From Citrobacter europaeus (lineage in GTDB: Bacteria > Pseudomonadota > Gammaproteobacteria > Enterobacterales > Enterobacteriaceae), in contig CP083650.1 of the NCBI GenBank assembly GCA_020099315.1, positions 1,178,001 to 1,242,000 of the forward strand: a stretch of 64,000 nt of DNA, written 5' to 3'. Within the stretch, counting starts at the first letter, position 1. Each line of letters opens with the position of its first letter. Made by a program: the position numbers and the translations under genes. The notes under the pieces are model-generated. The model saw only the letters and a list, made by a program, of their open reading frames with translations. It made no database searches and was not told the origin of the DNA. Positions 17,861 through 25,335 of this stretch are shown in pieces.

Positions 17861-20482
17861 ATGAATAAGACAACGTATTTTCCTGGCCTGTTACCGGGGG
17901 TTACGCCACCGCTGGCAGGGGTGGCGTTGTCCACGCTGGCGGCGCTCTTTCCCTCTTTAAGCCATGGGGAAAGCTATTTTAATCCGGCCTTTTTATCTGC
18001 GGATACGGCAACCGTGGCGGATTTATCACGCTTTGAAAAAGGCAATCACCAGCCTGAAGGCGTTTATCGCGTGGATATCTGGCGCAACGATGAGTTTGTG
18101 GCCACTCAGGATATTCGTTTTGCGACCAGTGCGGGAAAAGCCGGGGAGAAGTCTGGTGGGCTGATGCCGTGTTTTGGACTCGACTGGGTGAAACGCCTTG
18201 GCGTCAATATCGCCGCGTTTCCGGCACTCAGTAAGGACCCGAACGATACCTGCATCAATCTGCCTGAAGCGATTCCAGGCAGCGAGATTGCATTTGATTT
18301 TTCTACCTTGCGCCTCAACGTCAGCCTGCCGCAAGCGTCGATGTTAAACAGCGCGCGTGGCTATATCCCACCAGAAGAGTGGGATGAAGGGATCCCGGCT
18401 GCGCTGGTTAACTACAGTTTTACCGGCAGTCGCGGCAGTGATGCGGACAGCTATTTCCTGAGTATGCTCAGTGGTCTGAACTATGGCCCATGGCGGTTGA
18501 GAAATAACGGCGCGTGGAGCTATTCCAGGGGCGATGGATACCATTCACAAAGCTGGAAAAACATCGGTACATGGCTTCAGCGCGCGATTATCCCGCTGAA
18601 AGGCGAACTGGTGATGGGCGACAGCAACACCGGCAACGACGTTTTTGACAGCGTCGGGTTTCGCGGTGCGCGGCTCTATTCCTCAGACAGTATGTATCCT
18701 GACAGCTTACAAGGCTATGCGCCTACCGTTCGTGGCATTGCGCGTACCGCAGCGAAACTGACCATTCGTCAGAATGGCTATGTGATTTATCAAAGCTATG
18801 TTTCACCCGGCGCGTTCTCGATAACCGATCTCAACCCGACGTCATCCAGCGGTGACCTTGAGGTCACTGTGGATGAGAAAGACGGCAGTCAGCAACGCTA
18901 TACGGTGCCGTACTCAACGGTTCCCTTATTACAGCGAGAAGGGCGTTTCAAGTATGACGTGGTCGCCGGGGATTTTCGCAGTGGCAATAGCCAGCAATCC
19001 TCACCGTTCTTTTTCCAGGGAACATTAATTGCCGGGTTACCAGAAGGCTACACCGCATATGGTGGTACGCAGTTGGCTTCACGCTACACCGCGATGGTTT
19101 TAGGCACTGGTCGAAATCTCGGGGACTGGGGGGCGGTTTCTGTCGATCTTACCCACGCGCGTAGCCAACTGGCGGATGACAGTACGCACCAGGGGCAGTC
19201 TTTGCGTTTCCTGTATGCGAAATCGTTGAACAATTTTGGCACTAACTTCCAGCTGTTGGGGTATCGCTACTCAACGCGTGGCTTCTATACCCTCGATGAC
19301 GTCGCGTACCGCAGTATGGAAGGCTATGAGTACGAATACGACAGTGAGGGCAATCGCCACGACGTGCCCAATGTGAAGAGCTACCACAACCTGAGCTACA
19401 GCAAAAAAGGTCGTTTCCAGATAAACATTTCGCAGAATCTGGGGGATTACGGATCGCTGTATGTCTCGGGTAGCCAGCAAACGTACTGGAATACCTCAGA
19501 TACCAATACCTGGTACCAGGTAGGCTATGCCAGTGGCTGGCAGGGGATTAGCTATTCACTCTCCTGGTCGTGGAATGAATCGGTTGGCATCTCCGACACC
19601 GACCGTATTCTGGCGTTCAATATGTCAGTCCCGTTCAGCCTGCTAAGCGGGCGGCGCTACTCGCGTGACAACGCCCTCGATCGCACCTACGCCACCTTTA
19701 ATGCCAACCGCAATAGCAACGGACAAAACAGTTGGCAGAGCGGAGTCGGCGGTACGCTGCTGGATGGACGCAACCTGAGCTACAGCGTGAATCAAGGGCA
19801 CAGTAGCACCAATGGCTATAGTGGAAACGCCAGCGCCAACTGGCAGGCGGCCTATGGCACGCTCGGCGTGGGATACAACTATGACCGCGACCAGCATGAC
19901 TACAACTGGCAACTCTCCGGCGGCGTGGTGGGTCACGCGGACGGCATTACGCTCAGTCAGCCTCTGGGCGATACCAACGTGCTGATTAAAGCGCCTGGCG
20001 CGCAGGGGGTGCGGATAGAAAACCAGACCGGCGTTCAAACCGACTGGCGTGGATACGCGGTGATGCCGTATGCCACCGTCTATCGCTATAACCGCGTCGC
20101 GTTAGACACCAATTCCATGAACAACAATACCGATGTGGAAAATAACGTCAGCAGCGTAGTGCCAACGCAAGGGGCGTTGGTGCGGGCGGCGTTTGATACG
20201 CGAATCGGCGTGCGGGCACTGATTACCGCGAAATATGCCGGTAAACCCGTGCCGTTTGGTTCCGTTGTGCGGGAGAACACCAGCGGTGTGACCAGTATGG
20301 TGGGTGAAGACGGGCAAATTTATCTCAGTGGTCTGCCGCTAAAAGGCGAGTTGCTGATCCAATGGGGAGAAGGCGCAAAAGCTCGCTGCACGGCGCGCTA
20401 TGCCTTGCCTGAAGAGAGCCTGAAACAGGCGGTGACGATCACGAACGTGACGTGCGAATCTCCAACGGCACGACAGGAATAA
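17861..20482 (+). CDS. fimD: FimD, outer-membrane usher
   Basis: 873 residues starting 8 bases after fimC. Signal peptide, then the N-terminal chaperone-binding domain (SYFNPAFLSAD ... DLSRFEKGNHQPEGVYRVDIWRND), the 24-stranded pore with a plug domain near 230-320 (RGARLYSSDSMYPDS, the YAPTVRGIARTAAKLTIRQNG motif), and C-terminal domains ending in CTARYALPEE and a late Cys. Every family landmark is present and the length is normal. It secretes and assembles the fimbria, accepting FimC-subunit complexes. Confidence 0.96.
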   Translation: MNKTTYFPGLLPGVTPPLAGVALSTLAALFPSLSHGESYFNPAFLSADTATVADLSRFEKGNHQPEGVYRVDIWRNDEFVATQDIRFATSAGKAGEKSGGLMPCFGLDWVKRLGVNIAAFPALSKDPNDTCINLPEAIPGSEIAFDFSTLRLNVSLPQASMLNSARGYIPPEEWDEGIPAALVNYSFTGSRGSDADSYFLSMLSGLNYGPWRLRNNGAWSYSRGDGYHSQSWKNIGTWLQRAIIPLKGELVMGDSNTGNDVFDSVGFRGARLYSSDSMYPDSLQGYAPTVRGIARTAAKLTIRQNGYVIYQSYVSPGAFSITDLNPTSSSGDLEVTVDEKDGSQQRYTVPYSTVPLLQREGRFKYDVVAGDFRSGNSQQSSPFFFQGTLIAGLPEGYTAYGGTQLASRYTAMVLGTGRNLGDWGAVSVDLTHARSQLADDSTHQGQSLRFLYAKSLNNFGTNFQLLGYRYSTRGFYTLDDVAYRSMEGYEYEYDSEGNRHDVPNVKSYHNLSYSKKGRFQINISQNLGDYGSLYVSGSQQTYWNTSDTNTWYQVGYASGWQGISYSLSWSWNESVGISDTDRILAFNMSVPFSLLSGRRYSRDNALDRTYATFNANRNSNGQNSWQSGVGGTLLDGRNLSYSVNQGHSSTNGYSGNASANWQAAYGTLGVGYNYDRDQHDYNWQLSGGVVGHADGITLSQPLGDTNVLIKAPGAQGVRIENQTGVQTDWRGYAVMPYATVYRYNRVALDTNSMNNNTDVENNVSSVVPTQGALVRAAFDTRIGVRALITAKYAGKPVPFGSVVRENTSGVTSMVGEDGQIYLSGLPLKGELLIQWGEGAKARCTARYALPEESLKQAVTITNVTCESPTARQE

Positions 20483-20486
20483 TACG

Positions 20487-21494
20487 ATGAAACGACAAAC
20501 GGGTTTGTTACTGGGAAGTGCTTTACTGCTGATGGCCCATTCGTCCTGGGCGACGGTCTGCCAAAACTCGAATGGCACACCAACGGATGTTTTTTACGAT
20601 CTGTCGAACGTGTTTAACAGCAGCAACAACCAGCCGGGTCAGGTCGTGACGTTACCGGAAAAATCGGGCTGGGTTGGCGTTAATGCCACCTGTCCGGCTG
20701 GGACAACGGTAAATTACACCTATAGAAGCTATGTGACTGAACTGCCGGTTCAAAGTACCGAGGGTGGATTTCAGTACCTGAAGCTCAATGACTACCTGCT
20801 GGGGGCCATGAGCATCACCGACAGCTACGCTGGGTTGTTTTATCCTCCTCGTAATTATATCCGCATGGGGACTCACCCTAACGTATCTAAGCAGCAGCCT
20901 TTTGGCGTAATGGATTCAAAGCTGGTGTTTAAACTCAAAGTGATCCGCCCGTTTATTAACATGGTGCCGATCCCCCGGCAGACGATGTTCAGCGTTTATG
21001 TTACGACCAGTACCGGAGATGCGTTAAGCACGCCGGTTTACACCATCAGCTACAGCGGCAAGGTGGAGGTTCCACAAAACTGTGAGGTGAACGCCGGACA
21101 GATTGTCGAATTTGATTTTGGTGATATTGGCGCATCACTGTTTAGCAAGGCGGGGGCGGGAAACCGGCCAGAAGGCATTAATCCGCAGACCAAAACGGTG
21201 GCGATAAAATGCACCAACGTCGCCGCACAGGCCTACTTAACCATGCGTGTAGAGGCCGAGAAAGCCACCGGGCAAATGATGGTTTCTGATAACTCAGATT
21301 TAGGTTTTATTGTCGCCGACGGCAATGGCAGACCGCTGACGCCTAATAATCTGTCCAGCACGATTCCGTTTCAACTGGACGACAACGCCGCGGCAAGCGT
21401 GGGCATTCGGGCATGGCCGGTCAGCGTGACGGGCAATAAGCCCACCGAAGGACCCTTTACAGCCCGTGGCTATCTGCGAGTGGATTATGACTAA
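20487..21494 (+). CDS. fimH: FimH, tip adhesin
   Basis: 335 residues, 4 bases after fimD. Signal peptide to SWA-TV, then a two-domain adhesin: the lectin domain begins TVCQNSNGTPTDVFYDLSNVF, unlike the E. coli FimH sequence but like Salmonella FimH. The pilin domain begins near GKVEVPQNCEVNAGQIVEFDFGDI (about 190) and ends YLRVDYD. The mannose-binding N-terminus of E. coli FimH (FACKTAN) is not conserved in sequence, so mannose specificity is inferred from the Salmonella-type family. The stop overlaps the fimF start by 8 bases. Confidence 0.93.
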   Translation: MKRQTGLLLGSALLLMAHSSWATVCQNSNGTPTDVFYDLSNVFNSSNNQPGQVVTLPEKSGWVGVNATCPAGTTVNYTYRSYVTELPVQSTEGGFQYLKLNDYLLGAMSITDSYAGLFYPPRNYIRMGTHPNVSKQQPFGVMDSKLVFKLKVIRPFINMVPIPRQTMFSVYVTTSTGDALSTPVYTISYSGKVEVPQNCEVNAGQIVEFDFGDIGASLFSKAGAGNRPEGINPQTKTVAIKCTNVAAQAYLTMRVEAEKATGQMMVSDNSDLGFIVADGNGRPLTPNNLSSTIPFQLDDNAAASVGIRAWPVSVTGNKPTEGPFTARGYLRVDYD

Positions 21495-22023
21495 CAAGCA
21501 AACGCCCGCCGCAGGGACACTCCTGGCAATGGTGTCTCTGCTGACATTCAGTTCGTTGTGCCATGCCGCTTCGTCGCTGGGAGAAATCAATATTGAACTG
21601 CGCGGTAACGTGGTGGACTTTACCTGTGCGGTAATTGCCAGCGACAGCAACAAGTCTGTGGAGCTAGGCACCTGGCCGACAAAGCAGCTTCAGACCAGTG
21701 GAGAGACCACGCAACCGGTCGCGTTTACGCTGAAGCTGGAAGGCTGCCCGCCCGGATCCGCTTCGATAACGTTTTCCGGAACACCGGCCCCAGGCACGAC
21801 GTTGCTGGCGCTTGATGATGCGGTGATGGCGCAAAAGGTGGCGATCGAATTGCATGACAGCGATCGCACGCGATTGCCGCTCGAACAGGCCAGCCAGACC
21901 GTGGGGATTGATGAGAACGGCAATGCCACGCTGACCTTTTTCGCCAACTATATCGCGTTAGCAGACGGGGTTCAGCCTGGTCTCGCCAGGGCTGATGCCA
22001 CGTTTATGATTAACTATAACTAA
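21487..22023 (+). CDS. fimF: FimF, minor pilin / tip adaptor
   Basis: 178 residues from the ATG at 21487, which overlaps the fimH stop; a GTG-initiated extension upstream lies inside fimH. Signal to CHA-AS, donor strand LGEINIELRGNVVDFTC, Cys pair in DFTCAV and LEGCPP, and the C-terminal ATFMINYN with penultimate Tyr. In Salmonella FimF joins the adhesin to the rod. It is the last gene of the rightward operon and is followed by a bidirectional terminator. Confidence 0.92.
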   Translation: MTNKQTPAAGTLLAMVSLLTFSSLCHAASSLGEINIELRGNVVDFTCAVIASDSNKSVELGTWPTKQLQTSGETTQPVAFTLKLEGCPPGSASITFSGTPAPGTTLLALDDAVMAQKVAIELHDSDRTRLPLEQASQTVGIDENGNATLTFFANYIALADGVQPGLARADATFMINYN

Positions 22024-22038
22024 TCAATGTGCTGACAA

Positions 22039-22072
22039 AACACTCCCGAACGACATCTCGCCGGGAGTGTTA
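22039..22072. terminator. Bidirectional terminator between fimF and fimZ
   Basis: AACACTCCCG (22039-22048) pairs with CGGGAGTGTT (22062-22071), a perfect 10-base stem with a 13-base loop. It is flanked by AAAA on the left and TATTA on the right, so it can stop transcripts from both sides. It ends one base before the fimZ stop codon. Confidence 0.85.
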
Positions 22073-22705
22073 TTACATTAATTCATGCATTTTTGCGTAA
22101 TCAATCAGCTCAACGATGGTGTGTAATCCGAGCTTGGAGTAGATATTCGCCTTGTGAGCGCTAATCGTTTTATTGCTGAGTAACAACTGCTCAGCAATTT
22201 CCTTATTGGACAGCCCGTTTGCCAGATAACGCAAAACGGTAACCTCGCGGTTAGAGAGCGGCATGTCATTCAAGACGCCTTTCTGTGCATTTATATTGTT
22301 AATGAAATTAAGGGTATCCGAAGGGAAAAAAGAATATCCCGATAAAATCATTTTTACCGCATTGTAGATATCATTGAGATCCTTTCGTTTACTGACAAAA
22401 CCATTTGCACCGGCCCTGATAGCACGCCCGGCATAAAATGACTCAGATTTTGAGGACAGAAACAGTACCCGAGTTTTCTCCTGCAATGACTTTATTCTTT
22501 TGAGTAATGTAAACCCATCAGAGCCAGGTAGTTCAATATCCAGAATGACAAGATCGACCGGGTGCGTGCGCAGGTGTTCTATTGCCGTACGGCTGTCATC
22601 GGTTTTCAGCACTACTTGAATATTACTGTTTTTCTCGAGTAGTACTTCTATCGACATTCTGACAATAGGGTGTTCGTCCATAATGATAACGGATGCTGGT
22701 TTCAT
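22073..22705 (-). CDS. fimZ: FimZ, response regulator activating fimbrial genes
   Basis: 210 residues starting at MKPASVIIMDEHP (22705); a 5-residue upstream extension is possible but not family-like. NarL/LuxR type: the receiver has the acidic pair DE at 10-11, phosphoacceptor Asp56 in LVILDIELPG and Lys in FVSKRK; the HTH is LSNREVTVLRYLANGLSNKEIAEQLLLSNKTISAHKANIYSKLGL. In Salmonella FimZ binds the fimA promoter and drives expression with FimY. No cognate kinase is encoded nearby. Confidence 0.95.
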   Translation of the reverse strand: MKPASVIIMDEHPIVRMSIEVLLEKNSNIQVVLKTDDSRTAIEHLRTHPVDLVILDIELPGSDGFTLLKRIKSLQEKTRVLFLSSKSESFYAGRAIRAGANGFVSKRKDLNDIYNAVKMILSGYSFFPSDTLNFINNINAQKGVLNDMPLSNREVTVLRYLANGLSNKEIAEQLLLSNKTISAHKANIYSKLGLHTIVELIDYAKMHELM

Positions 22706-23292
22706 TGTTGTATGCCTCAAACTGTTTGCGTATCTTGCGAATTTGATAAAACATCAGGCGTTATAATATTGTCAAATAGCCAAGAATTGTTCTGAGGGAG
22801 AGCCGAATAAATATTATTTCATCCTTGTTTATTCGGTTGTTCTTCTGCAGAACAATGAATTTGTGGAAAATCCATTTCACACCGGGAAAACTAACAATTA
22901 ATCAGGAAACTGTGGGGATTATACCTGCTCTGTTCTTTCGGAAAAGACTTACAACATCCCGGTTGTTAATGTCAGTTAGGATGTTCTGAAAGATCCAGGT
23001 GTCTTAATGGCTATTGGCATTATTTATCTGCAGTTCGAATTATGGCAGATTGAAAAATTTTTTTAAACAGTAAAAACGATATGATAAACTAATTGTTTAG
23101 GTTTTGTTAAGGCGGCATTAAGGTGGTTTTATATTGAAATGCACAGAATCTGTAAGGTTTACTGTGACAGTCGCACCAGACATAATACCAGGAATAGTTG
23201 TAAATATTAAATTTTTGTAAAAATTAGATCTGTTTTCTTATTCAAGAATAAGTAATTTCTTAAAAAATCTTATGGGACAGGAGGTTATGGTG
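22706..23292. other. AT-rich intergenic region between fimZ and fimY
   Basis: 587 bases, strongly AT-rich in 23000-23290, with no supported gene. It holds the fimZ promoter (right of 22705) and the 3' flank of fimY. In Salmonella fimZ and fimY are separately transcribed and cross-activated. I see no clear operator repeats. Confidence 0.5.
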
Positions 23293-24015
23293 TTAATTAA
23301 AATGAGGAGAGGTAACGTTGAGGCGATGTATCAGATGTAAGAAGCGTTGCCTGCTGGGCAATCCCAGGCGCGTAATCAACTTGTTCAGACGATAGATGAT
23401 GCGGTGGTAGGGGAGAGTCTGTAACAATGCAATCTTTTTTAATGAGTTACCTTGTAAAAGTAAGGCAATCATCTCCCAATCGAGCTGGTTTATGCGCCTG
23501 GAATGAATATAGTTTAGAGCCGGATATAATAAGGCGTGACGCATCTCCGGGAGGCGTAAATTGCGTGACAAGATATAAAATGGACCAGACAGTGAAATAA
23601 AAGAGGTAAGGTCTTCATCGCGATTCGATAGCATTATGAAGATTTGAATGTCATTACGCTTCTTAATTAATTGACGCAGACCTTCAAGTATATCGAAATA
23701 AGGAGTTGTTAAGCCTTCTATGTCAATCACTAACTGGCTAATTACCGGCTCTTGCATGCTGAGCAACGCCGATTCAACGCTCTGGAAGATCCCCGTGCGA
23801 GTGCCTGAAAATAAATGCCGGCTCAGCGCATAGGCCAGATAGTAGTCTGTCGTAATTATCGCCTGAGATATAGTGTCGTCCGGTAATGTGTATTCGAGTT
23901 TTTGCGCCAGATACTCGAGCCGGTCAAATACCTGTGAGGTACAGTGGGGATATTGCCAGGTACAGTTAGCGTTTCGTATACGGCGATAGCGGTCCCGGCG
24001 TTTTGCGCTGTGCAT
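23293..24015 (-). CDS. fimY: FimY, LuxR-like regulator of type 1 fimbriae
   Basis: 240 residues from MHSAKRRDRYRRIRN at 24015, the Salmonella FimY length; in-frame extension to 24099 gives 28 non-family residues. An N-terminal basic segment is followed by a putative sensor-like region and a C-terminal HTH-like segment (LDWEMIALLLQGNSLKKIALLQTLPYHRIIYRLNKLITRLGL). In Salmonella it is required with FimZ for fimA expression, and its translation depends on the AGA/AGG-reading tRNA FimU. By my codon reading, this copy has no AGA and only two AGG codons (23350-23352 and 23497-23499), both late in the gene. Confidence 0.93.
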   Translation of the reverse strand: MHSAKRRDRYRRIRNANCTWQYPHCTSQVFDRLEYLAQKLEYTLPDDTISQAIITTDYYLAYALSRHLFSGTRTGIFQSVESALLSMQEPVISQLVIDIEGLTTPYFDILEGLRQLIKKRNDIQIFIMLSNRDEDLTSFISLSGPFYILSRNLRLPEMRHALLYPALNYIHSRRINQLDWEMIALLLQGNSLKKIALLQTLPYHRIIYRLNKLITRLGLPSRQRFLHLIHRLNVTSPHFN

Positions 24016-24400
24016 CCTTTTCCATTCCATTTCTGTTGCGGCAGGTCTGGATAAATTGCTGACTACAAACATCCCTGAACCAAACTTTTGCCAGCGCAAA
24101 GGTGAGTTTACTTGTGCCGTTGGGTTTCAGTGCTTCAACAATCATCAGACTGGCAATTGCGTATCCCATCAGAATAATCTGCCGGAAGTTTTCTGATGTC
24201 TTACTCAATGCCCAAAAGCTTGTTTTATCCAGTTCAGCCTCTCTCTGAGATTAGATAAAATATTACCGGGTATGTCTTTCTGTTACCCCGGAAATAGTAT
24301 GGCTCGATAATTCTGGCAGCCTGAAGCCAGGTACAGTAGGAGCCGATACTTAATCGATGATGAGATATTTCTCAATAAAAATTAGGCAGAACTACTCCGA
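24016..24400. other. Gap between fimY and fimW with a terminator-like hairpin
   Basis: 385 bases. ACCGGGTA (24265-24272) and TACCCCGG (24284-24291) form a stem followed on the minus strand by TAATATTTTA, a plausible end for fimW transcripts. In Salmonella Typhimurium an EAL-domain gene (stm0551) lies between fimY and fimW; nothing like an EAL domain is readable here. A short minus-strand reading frame (24208-23966) overlaps fimY and has no recognisable homology. Confidence 0.5.
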
Positions 24401-24994
24401 CTAATTTTGTAGAAAGTTCAGATGCGCGCGGATGTATCTTAAGAATTGCTGATCGTTTTTCACATGCAGCTTTTTCATAATGCTGCGGCGGGTAGCTTTG
24501 GCCTGGAGATCGCTTACCGAGAGCAGGTGGGCCGTTTCGGCTAAGGTATACCCACTGGCGAGAAACATTAAGAACTGACGTTCTTCGATTGAAAAGTTAC
24601 GAGTGGTGCAGTAATGGCAGATAGTTGCGGGCACGCTATTGCGCAGCGCGCGTTTTTGCAGGATGAGAACCAGTTTTTTGGTTATCTCGTCTACGTCATC
24701 TTCCCGATAAATCAGTGGCAGCATGTACAAGCAGGGCCGGAACATCAGCTTATCTTTATCGTTTTTGCTACAGATGACCACCCGGTGTTGGCGCCTGGTG
24801 TGGACAGGAACCTGGTAGCAATCGGCGCTGAGCCAATCTTCATCCAGGGAGATAAACGCGATGTCAGCGCGATCGATATCTTCGACCGGTAAAAAGCAAA
24901 TCTCCTGGTGCCATTGATTTGCCAGATGGGAGATGATGATTTTCAGTCCATGTTCAAAGTGACTGTTTTCTTCCTTGATGGCGATACTTAACAT
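24401..24994 (-). CDS. fimW: FimW, negative regulator of type 1 fimbriae
   Basis: 197 residues from MLSIAIKEENSHFEHGLK at 24994; an in-frame extension of 52 residues upstream is not family-like. The N-terminal part is receiver-like in size but lacks a clear phosphorylation pocket. The C-terminal HTH (FSIEERQFLMFLASGYTLAETAHLLSVSDLQAKATRRSIMKKLHV) is LuxR type. In Salmonella FimW lowers fimA expression by interacting with FimZ. It is transcribed in the same direction as fimZ and fimY but separated from them by gaps, so it is probably independently expressed. Confidence 0.92.
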   Translation of the reverse strand: MLSIAIKEENSHFEHGLKIIISHLANQWHQEICFLPVEDIDRADIAFISLDEDWLSADCYQVPVHTRRQHRVVICSKNDKDKLMFRPCLYMLPLIYREDDVDEITKKLVLILQKRALRNSVPATICHYCTTRNFSIEERQFLMFLASGYTLAETAHLLSVSDLQAKATRRSIMKKLHVKNDQQFLRYIRAHLNFLQN

Positions 24995-25184
24995 TAAAGA
25001 GTTCCTGAACCACGGGAGAGGGGATAAAGGAATGTTAAGCAAAATCATAAATATTCTAAATACATGTATCCCTAAATCTGACGTTTTGCGGGCTGAGTTG
25101 TTACCAGGTGATTTCCTGGATACCCTTGAACGAGCAGAAAAAATCAACATTCGTACACTTCGCCAGCAACCGAAACAAAAGGCA

Positions 25185-25212
25185 TTGACTCAGCAAGCGC
25201 TGACCGTATAAT
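25185..25212 (+). promoter_or_regulatory. argU/fimU tRNA promoter
   Basis: TTGACT (25185-25190), a 16-base spacer, and a perfect TATAAT (25207-25212). The -10 lies 38 bases before the mature tRNA, typical of a stable RNA promoter with a short 5' leader. Confidence 0.85.
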
Positions 25213-25250
25213 TCACGCGTTTCATCTGCATGAAGTAATCACTTCGCAAT

Positions 25251-25327
25251 GCGCCCTTAGCTCAGTTGGATAGAGCAACGGCCTTCTAAGCCGTAGGTCG
25301 TAGGTTCGAATCCTACAGGGCGTACCA
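25251..25327 (+). tRNA. argU: tRNA-Arg (anticodon TCT)
   Basis: 77 bases including the encoded CCA. The acceptor stem GCGCCCT pairs with AGGGCGT (one wobble), the D arm is AGCTCAGTTGGATAGAGC, the anticodon loop CTTCTAA has TCT, and the T arm is TAGGTTCGAATCCTA. It reads AGA and AGG. In Salmonella this gene is called fimU because it ends the fim cluster and supports FimY translation; in E. coli it is argU, whose 3' end serves as a phage attachment site. Nothing integrase-like follows here. Confidence 0.98.
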
Positions 25328-25335
25328 TCTCAACA

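Noticed and set aside
23966..24208. 80-codon minus-strand frame overlapping the fimY start
   Set aside because: No convincing ribosome site or homology; most of it lies in the fimY leader and coding region.
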